A program made the translations under genes and the position numbers. Shown here one piece after another: positions 53,668 to 62,611 of a DNA stretch of 64,000 bases; the stretch's first letter is position 1, and each line of letters begins with the position of its first letter. This stretch comes from Chryseobacterium aurantiacum (GTDB taxonomy: Bacteria; Bacteroidota; Bacteroidia; Flavobacteriales; Weeksellaceae). The DNA is taken from the NCBI RefSeq assembly GCF_003020585.1, contig NZ_PXUE01000001.1:1054001-1118000 (forward strand). The letters are read 5' to 3'. Under the pieces are notes generated by a model. That model was not told the origin of the DNA and did no database searches. It worked only from the letters and a program-made list of their open reading frames with translations.

Positions 53668-54813
53668 ATGCAAAGATTTTTTATTCAGAAATCAACCATA
53701 TTTTTCCTCTCGCTCATCGTCTTGGCGGGATGTGGGAAAAACAACCAAAACCAATCTTATCAACAGCAGGCACCGGAACTTCCTGTAGAAATAGTAAAAC
53801 AGGGAGACGCTTCTGTTTCCAGAGAATATGCTGCATCTGTTGAAGGGATCTCCAATGTAGAAATAAGACCTCAGGTAACAGGATATCTAAGCAAAATTTT
53901 TGTAGATGAAGGTGACTATGTAAGAGCAGGACAGCCACTGTTTAAAATTGAAGACCAGATATTCGGGGAACAGTTGAAAAGCGCTCAGGCAGCTTTAATT
54001 ACAGCACAAGCTAATCTCTCGACTTCTAAAATTGATTTGGATAGAAAAAAGGAACTTTTTAGAAATAAAATGGTTTCCGATATTCAGGTGAAAGAGGCTG
54101 AGGCAGCATACAATGCAGCAAGAGGAGCCGTAAGCCAGTCATCATCTGCCATTGAATCTGCAAGGATTAATCTTAATTTCTCAACAATTAAAGCTCCGGT
54201 AAGCGGATTTATCGGAAGATTTAATTATCGTTTGGGAAGCCTGATGACTCCCGGCAATCAGGAACCTATTACCTTATTGTCAGATATTCATCAGGTGTAT
54301 ACCTATTTCAGCTTAAGTGAAAACGACTTTAATAATTTTCAGAAACAATATGTAGGAAGCAATATTAGTGAGGTAATTAAAAATACGCCCGCAGTATCCC
54401 TATTGCTTTCCGGTGGTGAAAAATATGCTGAAACAGGAAGAATTGATGCCGTGGAAGGACAGTTTAATAAAAGCACAGGTTCCATTACTCTTAGAGCAAA
54501 GTTCAATAACCCAAACAATCTTTTGAGAAGCGGAAATACAGGAAAGATCTTACTGGATCAGTTCTACAGCAATGTTGTTTTACTTCCGATTGCTTCTACC
54601 AGAACCATTCAGGATAAGGTTTTTGTGTTCACTATCAAAGATGGAAAAGCAGCAATGCTACCTGTAGAAGTTAACGGAAAAGCAGGAGATAACTTCATTG
54701 TATCCAAGGGGCTTAAAGCTGGTGATCAGTACATTGTTTCCGGTTTCGACAGATTACAGCCGGGTACGCCTGTAGTGGCACAAAAGAAAAATGCTCAACA
54801 GAAAAAATCGTAA
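53668..54813 (+). CDS. RND efflux periplasmic adaptor lipoprotein
   Basis: The 381-residue protein carries the lipobox LAGC in a signal peptide starting MQRFFIQKSTIFFL. A barrel-sandwich/lipoyl domain follows (VEIRPQVTGYLSKIFVDEGD), then an alpha-hairpin coiled coil (about 110-180), a beta-barrel and a membrane-proximal domain, the AcrA/MexA pattern. The ATG at 53668 is preferred to an upstream TTG because AAAAGGA lies just before it and it opens the signal peptide. It bridges pump and channel. The pump gene starts 9 bp later. Confidence 0.93.
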   Translation: MQRFFIQKSTIFFLSLIVLAGCGKNNQNQSYQQQAPELPVEIVKQGDASVSREYAASVEGISNVEIRPQVTGYLSKIFVDEGDYVRAGQPLFKIEDQIFGEQLKSAQAALITAQANLSTSKIDLDRKKELFRNKMVSDIQVKEAEAAYNAARGAVSQSSSAIESARINLNFSTIKAPVSGFIGRFNYRLGSLMTPGNQEPITLLSDIHQVYTYFSLSENDFNNFQKQYVGSNISEVIKNTPAVSLLLSGGEKYAETGRIDAVEGQFNKSTGSITLRAKFNNPNNLLRSGNTGKILLDQFYSNVVLLPIASTRTIQDKVFVFTIKDGKAAMLPVEVNGKAGDNFIVSKGLKAGDQYIVSGFDRLQPGTPVVAQKKNAQQKKS

Positions 54814-54822
54814 GAAGAAATC

Positions 54823-57800
54823 ATGTTAAAGAAAATTATAAAAAGACCCGTACTGGCAACGGTTATTTCCGTGTTGCTCGTTATTCTCGGGATTGTCGGT
54901 ATGGTCAGCCTGCCGATTACAAAATTTCCGGACATTGCGCCGCCTACCGTTATGGTAACCGCTGCCTATCCGGGTGCTAATGCTGAAACAATTGCAAGGT
55001 CTGTGGCTCCACCATTGGAAAACGCCATTAATGGAGTAGAAAACATGGATTACATCACTTCTACAGCGAGTAACGATGGTACATTAAGCATCACTGTCAT
55101 CTTTAAGTTGGGAACAGATCCCGATCAGGCAGCTATTAATGTTCAGAACAGGGTAGCACAGGTGACCAATCAGCTTCCTGCTGAGGTTATTCAGGCGGGA
55201 ATTACCACCGTAAAGAGACAGAACAGTATGATTGCGATGGTTTCTCTGACCAGTAAAGATGGTTCAATGAATGATCTTTTCCTTGAAAACTATGCAAAGA
55301 TCAATATTGTACCAGAGCTGAAAAGGGTGAAGGGAGTAGGAGATGCTATGGTTTACGGAAACAAAGATTACTCCATGCGTATCTGGTTGGATCCCAATAA
55401 ACTGACTTCCTATAATCTTACGCCATCTGATGTTTCGCGCGCAATTCAGACCCAAAACCTTGAAGCGGCACCCGGAAGATTGGGTGAGAGAAGTAAAGAG
55501 GTGATGGAATACGTTCTTCGATATAAAGGAAAATTTACCGAACCTGAACAGTATGAAAATATCACCATTAAAGCACTGAACGATGGTTCTGTTTTAAAAC
55601 TAAAAGATATTGCCAAGGTAGAATTTGGAGCCTACAGTTATACGGTTTCTTCCAATTTCAATAAAAAAGCTTCGGTAACGATGGCGATCTTCCAAATGGC
55701 AGGATCAAATGCCAATGAAGTACAGATTGCTCTTCAGGAAAGAATGAAAGAGCTTGAAAAATCCTTCCCGGAAGGAATGAGCTATGAAATTCCATATGCA
55801 ACGAAAGAAGCACTGGATCAATCAATAGAGCAGGTAATTCATACGCTGATAGAAGCATTTATTCTTGTATTTATCGTAGTGTATATTTTCCTTCAGGATT
55901 TCCGTTCTACGTTAATTCCGGCTATTGCGGTTCCGGTATCTATTGTAGGAACATTCTTCTTTATGAAGATTTTCGGATTCTCGATCAATATTTTGACATT
56001 GTTTGCATTGGTACTCGCCATTGGTATTGTGGTGGATGATGCCATTGTTGTGGTAGAAGCAGTTCATGCCAAGATGGAACATAAAAAACTGAATGCAAGG
56101 GCTGCAACCATGTCAGCCATGAGTGAGATTACAGGAGCGATTGTTTCCATTACCCTTATCATGTCTGCAGTATTCGTTCCGGTAGCCTTTATGAGTGGCT
56201 CTACAGGGTTATTCTACCAACAGTTTGCGCTAACATTGGCCATTGCAATTGTGATTTCAGCCATTAATGCATTGACGCTAAGCCCGGCTTTGTGTGCTCT
56301 GTTCTTAAAGCAAAATCACGGTGGGACTCATGAAAAGATGAACTTTAAAGACCGTTTCTTTGCAGGATTCAACGCTAGCTTTAATAAGCTGACATTCCGT
56401 TATGGGAAAGCGGTATTGTTCCTTTTAAAGAAAAAATGGATTGCATTGGCAATGATCGTTGTTTTCGGAGGATTGTTTGCATGGATGTCTATGACAACCC
56501 CAAAAGGATTTATTCCGGATGAAGACCAAAGCTTTATCATTGTTACAGCCAACCTTGCTCCCGGAGCATCCAAGGACAGAACTTCAAAAGTAGTTTCTGA
56601 TACAGAAGATCTTTTGATGAAAAATCCTGCAGTGGATAAAGTAATTTCGGTAGACGGACTAAACTTATTCAGTGGTTCCATGTCATCTTCAGCAGCTTCA
56701 ATTTTTGTTAAACTGAAAAAATCAGGAGCAAGAGGAGCTGTTAACAATATTAATGATATTATCGGGCAAACGCAGGGAATGCTTTCTCAGGATAAAAGAG
56801 CAAACTTCTTGGTTATCAATACACCAACAGTGGATGGTTTCGGGAATACCAGTGGGATGGAGCTTGTCCTTCAGGATCGTACCAACGGTGAGCTTCAGAA
56901 CCTAGGAAATATTTCCTACGGAATGATGGGAGCATTGATGCAAAGACCCGAAGTTGCAGTGGCTTTTACCACTTTTGATGTTACTTATCCGCAATTTGAA
57001 GTGCTTGTAGACGAGGTGAAATCTGCTCAGCTTGGAGTAAATGTTTCTGATGTTTTGGGAGTAATGCAAGGGTATTACGGAAGTATTCAGGCTTCGGACT
57101 TCAACAGATTCGGAAAATATTACAGAGTATTGGTACAGTCTACACCGGAAACGAGACAGGATAAGGAATCTCTGAACGGAATTTTCGTTAAGAATAACCT
57201 AGGCCAGATGGTGCCTATCAATACCTTAGTAAGCTTAAAGCAGGTAACAGGTGCAGAGGTAGTAGATCGTTTCAACCTTTTCAACTCATCCAATTTAACG
57301 GTAATGGCTGCTCCCGGTTACAGTACAGGTCAGGCTATGGCGGCAGTTGAAGAAGTAAGTAAGCAGGTGCTTCCTCCGGGATACACGTATGATTATAAAG
57401 GAATGAGTCGTGAAGAAGCAGGTTCCAGCTCACAGTCGGTAATGATTTTTGGGTTGTGTATTGTATTCGTATTCTTTCTTTTATCAGCTCAGTATGAAAG
57501 TTATATTCTTCCATTTGCCGTACTAATCGCTATTCCGGTAGGTTTATCAGGAGTATTTGTAGGGATTACTTTCGCAGAGCTATCTAATAATATCTACGTT
57601 CAGATTGCCCTGGTTATGTTGATCGGACTTTTGGCGAAGAACGGTATTTTGATTGTAGAATTTGCCATTCAAAGGCGTAGAGCAGGAAAGAGCCTTATCG
57701 CATCAGCGGTTGAGGGAGCCAAAGCCCGTCTGCGTCCTATTTTGATGACTTCACTGGCATTTATTACCGGATTATTGCCATTGATATTTGTAGTAGGTCC

Positions 57801-57963
57801 GTCTGCAATGGGGAACCATTCTATTGGATACGCTGCCATTTCAGGGATGCTTTTTGGAACCATCTTAGGGATTTTTATTGTTCCTGTTCTTTTCGTGGTA
57901 TTCCAGGCTTTACATGAAAAGATAAATGGAAGAGTGGTAACAGATGCGGATTGGGAATATTAA
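54823..57963 (+). CDS. RND multidrug efflux pump (AcrB/HAE1 family)
   Basis: The 1046-residue protein has the 12-TM layout with two large periplasmic domains. Proton-relay acids are in GIVVDDAIVVVEAV (TM4, about 400-413) and a conserved Lys in GLLAKNGILIVEFA (TM10). The N-terminus KRPVLATVISVLLV and the motif FPDIAPPTVMVTA are typical of HAE1 pumps. It exports drugs, bile-like detergents or dyes through the adaptor and the following outer-membrane channel. Confidence 0.95.
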   Translation: MLKKIIKRPVLATVISVLLVILGIVGMVSLPITKFPDIAPPTVMVTAAYPGANAETIARSVAPPLENAINGVENMDYITSTASNDGTLSITVIFKLGTDPDQAAINVQNRVAQVTNQLPAEVIQAGITTVKRQNSMIAMVSLTSKDGSMNDLFLENYAKINIVPELKRVKGVGDAMVYGNKDYSMRIWLDPNKLTSYNLTPSDVSRAIQTQNLEAAPGRLGERSKEVMEYVLRYKGKFTEPEQYENITIKALNDGSVLKLKDIAKVEFGAYSYTVSSNFNKKASVTMAIFQMAGSNANEVQIALQERMKELEKSFPEGMSYEIPYATKEALDQSIEQVIHTLIEAFILVFIVVYIFLQDFRSTLIPAIAVPVSIVGTFFFMKIFGFSINILTLFALVLAIGIVVDDAIVVVEAVHAKMEHKKLNARAATMSAMSEITGAIVSITLIMSAVFVPVAFMSGSTGLFYQQFALTLAIAIVISAINALTLSPALCALFLKQNHGGTHEKMNFKDRFFAGFNASFNKLTFRYGKAVLFLLKKKWIALAMIVVFGGLFAWMSMTTPKGFIPDEDQSFIIVTANLAPGASKDRTSKVVSDTEDLLMKNPAVDKVISVDGLNLFSGSMSSSAASIFVKLKKSGARGAVNNINDIIGQTQGMLSQDKRANFLVINTPTVDGFGNTSGMELVLQDRTNGELQNLGNISYGMMGALMQRPEVAVAFTTFDVTYPQFEVLVDEVKSAQLGVNVSDVLGVMQGYYGSIQASDFNRFGKYYRVLVQSTPETRQDKESLNGIFVKNNLGQMVPINTLVSLKQVTGAEVVDRFNLFNSSNLTVMAAPGYSTGQAMAAVEEVSKQVLPPGYTYDYKGMSREEAGSSSQSVMIFGLCIVFVFFLLSAQYESYILPFAVLIAIPVGLSGVFVGITFAELSNNIYVQIALVMLIGLLAKNGILIVEFAIQRRRAGKSLIASAVEGAKARLRPILMTSLAFITGLLPLIFVVGPSAMGNHSIGYAAISGMLFGTILGIFIVPVLFVVFQALHEKINGRVVTDADWEY

Positions 57964-57980
57964 TTCAAATGATTTTAAAA

Positions 57981-59393
57981 ATGAAAATTAAAAATATAGC
58001 ATATATCGCATTCATTTCAGGGACGGCCATTTCCTGCAAAGTTCAGAAGTATGAACAGCAGGATATGAAGATGCCTGAAGCTTTTCGAGGGGACAGTATT
58101 GTGGTAGAGCAAAGCGAAAACATAGCCAAGATCGGTTACAAGGATTTTTTCAAAGATCCGGTTTTGGTTGGGTTGATTGATAAAGCTATGGTGCAGAATA
58201 ATGATCTGCAGGTAGCCTTAAAGCAGATCGAATTTGCCTCATTGGCCTATACACAAAGCAAGTGGGGAAATGTACCTACAATAAGTGCCTCCGCAAATGG
58301 AAATATCAACCGCCCTTCGGATAATAGTATGAACGGGATGATGGCAGGACAATTTATGGGTAAAAGGTATATGGAAGATTATACCGCAGCCCTCAATTTT
58401 TCATGGGAAGCAGATATCTGGGGGAAAATTAAAGGAAGAAAGGAACAGGCATTAGCAGAGTATCTTAAAACCCAGGAAGCGGCAAAAGCAGTAAAAACAC
58501 AAGTGGTAGCAGCTGTGGTTCAGGGATATTATAACCTGTTGATGCTGGATACTCAATTAGAAATTACAAAATCTAACCTAACCTATGCTGATAATACACT
58601 GAAATTTTTGGTGAAACAGCAGGAACTGGGGTTGACAACTGCCTTGGCGGTACAACAGCAGGAAATTGTAAAAGATCAGATCCTAAAATCTATTCCCGCG
58701 ATTGAAAGCTCTGTTGCAACACAGGAAAATGCTTTGAGTCTGCTGACCGGATCTATGCCAGGTAAGATTGAAAGAAGTGCCAGCCTGAATACCATTCAGT
58801 CTCCGGACCATATTTCAGCAGGCGTTCCTTTAGAATTACTAAGTTACAGACCGGATGTGAAAACTGCCGAGCTTGAGGTTAGAAAAAGTGCAGCCGCAAT
58901 TCATGTTGCAAAAGTGAATATGTATCCGTCATTGAATATTACGGCTCAGGGTGGGGTGAATGCTTTTCAGATCAGCAAATGGTTCAGTGTTCCAGGATCT
59001 CTTTTCGGAATGGTTGCCGGGGCAATTGCCCAACCTATTTTAAATGGAAAGCAGTTGAAGACCCAGTATGAACAATCCAAGGTAATGGCTGATCAGGCTG
59101 AAATAGGCTTTAAACAATCTGTCTTAAAAGCTGTAGGAGAGGTTTCTGATGCTTTGGTGCAAATCCAAAAGCTGGAAGAACAGCAGAAAATTGCAGAAGT
59201 ATTGGTTGTAAAGTCAAATGAGGCTGTAAAGAAAGCTGATTTGTTATTCAAGTACAATTCAGCAACCTATGTGGAGGTGATCATGGCTCAAAGCAATAAG
59301 CTTCAGATTGAATTGGAGCTGGCTTCTTTGAAAGCTCAGCGATTGAATGCCATAACAGCTCTTTATCGTTCTGTAGGTGGCGGATGGCAATAA
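57981..59393 (+). CDS. RND efflux outer-membrane channel lipoprotein
   Basis: The 470-residue TolC/OprM (NodT) family protein has a lipoprotein signal ending SGTAISC. Two outer-membrane-efflux repeats follow with FSWEADIWGKIKGRKEQA (first, ~140-158) and LSYRPDVKTAELEVRKS. The ATG at 57981 is chosen over 57951 and 57969, because it directly opens the signal peptide. A terminator follows. The third part of a complete tripartite pump. Confidence 0.92.
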   Translation: MKIKNIAYIAFISGTAISCKVQKYEQQDMKMPEAFRGDSIVVEQSENIAKIGYKDFFKDPVLVGLIDKAMVQNNDLQVALKQIEFASLAYTQSKWGNVPTISASANGNINRPSDNSMNGMMAGQFMGKRYMEDYTAALNFSWEADIWGKIKGRKEQALAEYLKTQEAAKAVKTQVVAAVVQGYYNLLMLDTQLEITKSNLTYADNTLKFLVKQQELGLTTALAVQQQEIVKDQILKSIPAIESSVATQENALSLLTGSMPGKIERSASLNTIQSPDHISAGVPLELLSYRPDVKTAELEVRKSAAAIHVAKVNMYPSLNITAQGGVNAFQISKWFSVPGSLFGMVAGAIAQPILNGKQLKTQYEQSKVMADQAEIGFKQSVLKAVGEVSDALVQIQKLEEQQKIAEVLVVKSNEAVKKADLLFKYNSATYVEVIMAQSNKLQIELELASLKAQRLNAITALYRSVGGGWQ

Positions 59394-59402
59394 AGTAAAA
59401 TT

Positions 59403-59438
59403 AAACCTGCTTCGTCTGTAAGGATGCAGCAGGTTTTT
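59403..59438 (+). terminator. Terminator of the RND operon
   Basis: AAACCTGCT and AGCAGGTTT pair around a 16-nt loop, and TT follows. It lies 9 bp past the channel gene's stop codon. Confidence 0.8.
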
Positions 59439-59452
59439 AATCCATAATCATT

Positions 59453-60007
59453 ATGAAGAATACAAATATACAAGAGGGGATCATTTTAATTCCGGACTTC
59501 AGCGGATTTACCGAGTTTGTGTTCAATACAAAATTGTATACAGGAGAATATATTGTAAGACAACTACTTTCTACGCTGATCGACATGAATGATCAGTATT
59601 TTGAAATCTCAGAAATTGAAGGAGATGCTATTTTATTTTATCGCTACGATGAAAATCCATCGTTCCAGAGTATTTCAAAGATGCTTTTGAAAATGAGAAA
59701 TGCATTCAACAAAAAAATAAAGGAACTGAGTAAAAGCTTAAGTACAACAATAGATTTGTCTCTGAAATTTATTGTTCATTATGGAGCATTTTCACAGTAC
59801 AATATTGGGAATTTTAGAAAACTATACGGGAAAACAATTGTGGAAGCCCATCAGCTTTTGAAAAACGGTTGGGCAGAGCAGCCGTCTTATGCGTTATTCA
59901 GTAATTCATTTTTGGAAAACAGCAAAAATCAAGAGCCTGATTTTAATAAGGATAAACTTCATCTGCCGGAAGTAGGTGTTATCCAGTATTTTGAAAACTT
60001 AAACTAG
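59453..60007 (+). CDS. DUF2652 protein, nucleotidyl-cyclase-related fold
   Basis: The 184-residue protein carries IPDFSGFTEFVFNTK at the N-terminus and ISEIEGDAILFYRYDE (residues ~51-66), the DUF2652 signature, which resembles the metal-binding strands of class III cyclases. The catalytic set of a true cyclase is incomplete, so ligand binding or a non-cyclase enzyme is more likely. It is co-oriented 59 bp after the RND channel gene but separated by a terminator. Confidence 0.75.
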   Translation: MKNTNIQEGIILIPDFSGFTEFVFNTKLYTGEYIVRQLLSTLIDMNDQYFEISEIEGDAILFYRYDENPSFQSISKMLLKMRNAFNKKIKELSKSLSTTIDLSLKFIVHYGAFSQYNIGNFRKLYGKTIVEAHQLLKNGWAEQPSYALFSNSFLENSKNQEPDFNKDKLHLPEVGVIQYFENLN

Positions 60008-60329
60008 CATATTTTTTAATTTTTAATCCTTGTAAATTTGCTATTGCTAGCGGCCCGGGTGAGATCCGGGCTTTTTTTATAAATAAAATCAAAAAAATAT
60101 GTTAAAATTTTACTTTCGAAAATAATTGTTTTTAATAATTTATTACACATGTTTTTGACATAAGGTTAATTGATTATTTATTTTGTCTTAATAAATGTTA
60201 TTTATTTAAATTATTCCTAAATGTGAATTTGTAAATTGTTAAAGCATAGATATTTATTTCAATTTTCTGCATTTCTCGATGTAACAAATGTGAGGTCATA
60301 GTGGTCTTATAGATAAACTAAAATCTCTC
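60008..60329. other. Intergenic region before the TonB-type receptor
   Basis: This contains the terminator at 60053-60078. The rest is AT-rich, without a convincing promoter. Confidence 0.5.
60053..60078 (+). terminator. Terminator after the DUF2652 gene
   Basis: GCCCGG and CCGGGC pair around GTGAGAT, followed by seven T. It is unusually GC-rich for the region. Confidence 0.85.
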
Positions 60330-62501
60330 ATGAAAGTAATATTATTTCCAATTGCAGTATTGACGGGTTCCTTGGCATTGGCTCAAACCCAAGCTGCGAA
60401 GGATACGGTAAAGGCTGAGGCAAAAGAAATAGAAGCCGTTACGCTGGTTGCCAGAAAACCTACGGTAGAGTCTAAAGTAGACCGAACTGTCTTTAATGTG
60501 GCCAACAGTGCCATTGTAGCCGGAAATACAACATGGGATGTTCTGAGAATGACTCCTCTGGTAAGCATTGATAACAGCGACGCTATAAAGGCCGAAGGAC
60601 AGTCGGTAACTGTGTATATTAATGACAGAAAATCAGTTTTTACAGGAAAAGAATTAAAGGAATATCTTAAAACTATTCCCGCGGATAATCTATTGAAGAT
60701 TGAAGTGATCACTAGCCCGTCTTCACGATATGAAGCCACTGGTTCCGTTATTAATATTGTTTTGAAGAAACGTGATGATGAGGGATTGAAAGGAAGTATT
60801 TCACTAAGTAACAGGCAAAGTACGAAAAATACACAATATTCTAACTTTAACCTGAATTATCATAAGAAGAAATTTACTCAGACTCTGATTGGAAGTTATG
60901 CCCATAATAATTACGTACAAAAAGGCTCCAGTAACATTGTGTTTTATGCAGACAATACTTTGAACAGAGATTTAAGCTATGAAACTATTTCAAAAAGTGA
61001 AACTCCATCACTTTCCTCAACTTCCGAATTTGAATTGAATGATAAAAATAATATAGGGCTTGTTCTGGAATATTATCAGAGCAGAAACTTGTCATGGTCC
61101 AATACTGACGGAAGAGAGTATGATTATGATAAAAAAGACTTTGTAAATTATCATCAGGATCAAACGGCTAACGGTTTTTATCGTAACCTGGGTACCAATG
61201 CTTTTTATAAGTATTATGATAAGGAGAAAAACAGAATTCTGGATGTAAATCTGGGGACCAATTATTCCGGAAATGATAATAATGATCTCATCAATAAAAC
61301 AATAATGAACGATCCTAAGGTTAAAGAAATAGGATCCATAAACAATGCCCAGATGCGTAATTATTACCTGAAAGTGGATTATATCCAACCTTTAGGGAAA
61401 TCCTGGGGAACTATTGAAGTAGGAGCAAAAACAGAATTCAACAACCATGTTATCCCTAATAACCTTTATGGATACAGTCTTGGAACTTCTGAGTATGCAG
61501 GGCTTTCTACAGGGGACAAGTTCCATTATGAAGATAATATCACTTCTGTATATGCTAATTATAGTAAAACATTTTTTAAGAAGTTGGAAACCAGAATTGG
61601 ACTTCGATATGAATATATTGATTTTAAGACAAGACAAGATGTAGCAGGAACTGAAAGAAAAGATCGCTATGGCACTTTTCTTCCTAATTTATTGCTGAAA
61701 TACAGCTTCTCAGATAAATATGATTTGAGTCTTACTTACGACCGAAAAATCTGGAGACCCTGGTATTCGGAATTCAATCCTTTTTTAACACCATCCATTG
61801 ACGGGACGTATTCCAGAGGAAATATGGACTTGAATCCTAACCCTAATGACAGGCTTTACCTGAAGTTTGGAATCCTGAAAAAGTATTTTATTTCTGCAAG
61901 ATATATGTATACCAATCAGGATTACTGGACCACTTATGCCAGTGAAGGCGTAAGAAATGTGTCTTATCCCGGAAACTTCAATGGAAGAGTTGAGAAATAT
62001 TACATTTTTGCTAATACCAATCAGAATTTTCTTAAAAATAAACTGAATCTAAATGTCGGATTTGGATGGTATTATATCGATAATCATGATTTCAATTTGA
62101 AGAATGATATTGATGGAAAAGCTTATATTAATTATTGGGGTGGTTCTGCTAACCTTTCTTATACCAACCTTTTCAATAAGAACATCAATCTGAGCGCGTG
62201 GATGGAAATTTCCAATCAAAACAATGGAAATACCCAGGCTAATAACACCAACGTATTCCATAATATCTCCATCACTAAAATATTTCCTAAAACGCAAATG
62301 GAAGCCAGTGTACAGTTGATGAATATTTTCAAACGACCTTATTCTGATGATATCACTTACAATCAGGGAGGAACAGTAAGAAGATATGAATTATGGGACT
62401 GGTATGGAGTGAATATTACCTTTGTAAAACGTTTCGGAAACCAGAAAGTAAAAGAAAACACCAAAACAGATGTAGAGAAAAATGCTGGGGGAGCGAAATA
62501 G
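60330..62501 (+). CDS. TonB-dependent receptor-like outer-membrane barrel
   Basis: The 723-residue protein has a signal peptide ending ALAQTQ. It has a plug-like N-terminal domain (about 35-150: VYINDRKSVFTGKELKEYL and ITSPSSRYEATGS) and a large C-terminal beta-barrel rich in alternating aromatic strands (about 160-705), the outer-membrane beta-barrel (OMP_b-brl_3) type common in flavobacteria. No carboxypeptidase-like CarbopepD repeat is present. The substrate is unknown; there is no SusD-like gene next to it. Confidence 0.88.
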   Translation: MKVILFPIAVLTGSLALAQTQAAKDTVKAEAKEIEAVTLVARKPTVESKVDRTVFNVANSAIVAGNTTWDVLRMTPLVSIDNSDAIKAEGQSVTVYINDRKSVFTGKELKEYLKTIPADNLLKIEVITSPSSRYEATGSVINIVLKKRDDEGLKGSISLSNRQSTKNTQYSNFNLNYHKKKFTQTLIGSYAHNNYVQKGSSNIVFYADNTLNRDLSYETISKSETPSLSSTSEFELNDKNNIGLVLEYYQSRNLSWSNTDGREYDYDKKDFVNYHQDQTANGFYRNLGTNAFYKYYDKEKNRILDVNLGTNYSGNDNNDLINKTIMNDPKVKEIGSINNAQMRNYYLKVDYIQPLGKSWGTIEVGAKTEFNNHVIPNNLYGYSLGTSEYAGLSTGDKFHYEDNITSVYANYSKTFFKKLETRIGLRYEYIDFKTRQDVAGTERKDRYGTFLPNLLLKYSFSDKYDLSLTYDRKIWRPWYSEFNPFLTPSIDGTYSRGNMDLNPNPNDRLYLKFGILKKYFISARYMYTNQDYWTTYASEGVRNVSYPGNFNGRVEKYYIFANTNQNFLKNKLNLNVGFGWYYIDNHDFNLKNDIDGKAYINYWGGSANLSYTNLFNKNINLSAWMEISNQNNGNTQANNTNVFHNISITKIFPKTQMEASVQLMNIFKRPYSDDITYNQGGTVRRYELWDWYGVNITFVKRFGNQKVKENTKTDVEKNAGGAK

Positions 62502-62527
62502 AATAAATGTTAGATAAATTAAATATA

Positions 62528-62556
62528 AAAGCAGGTTTCAATTTGAAACCTGCTTT
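62528..62556. terminator. Bidirectional terminator between convergent genes
   Basis: AAAGCAGGTTTCAA and TTGAAACCTGCTTT form perfect 14-bp arms around a single T. The structure serves both the rightward barrel gene and the leftward glycosidase gene. Confidence 0.85.
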
Positions 62557-62611
62557 ACAAACATTTCTACAAATTAATTTCCGTCTTCATTCTATCCACT
62601 TCTTGTTTAGA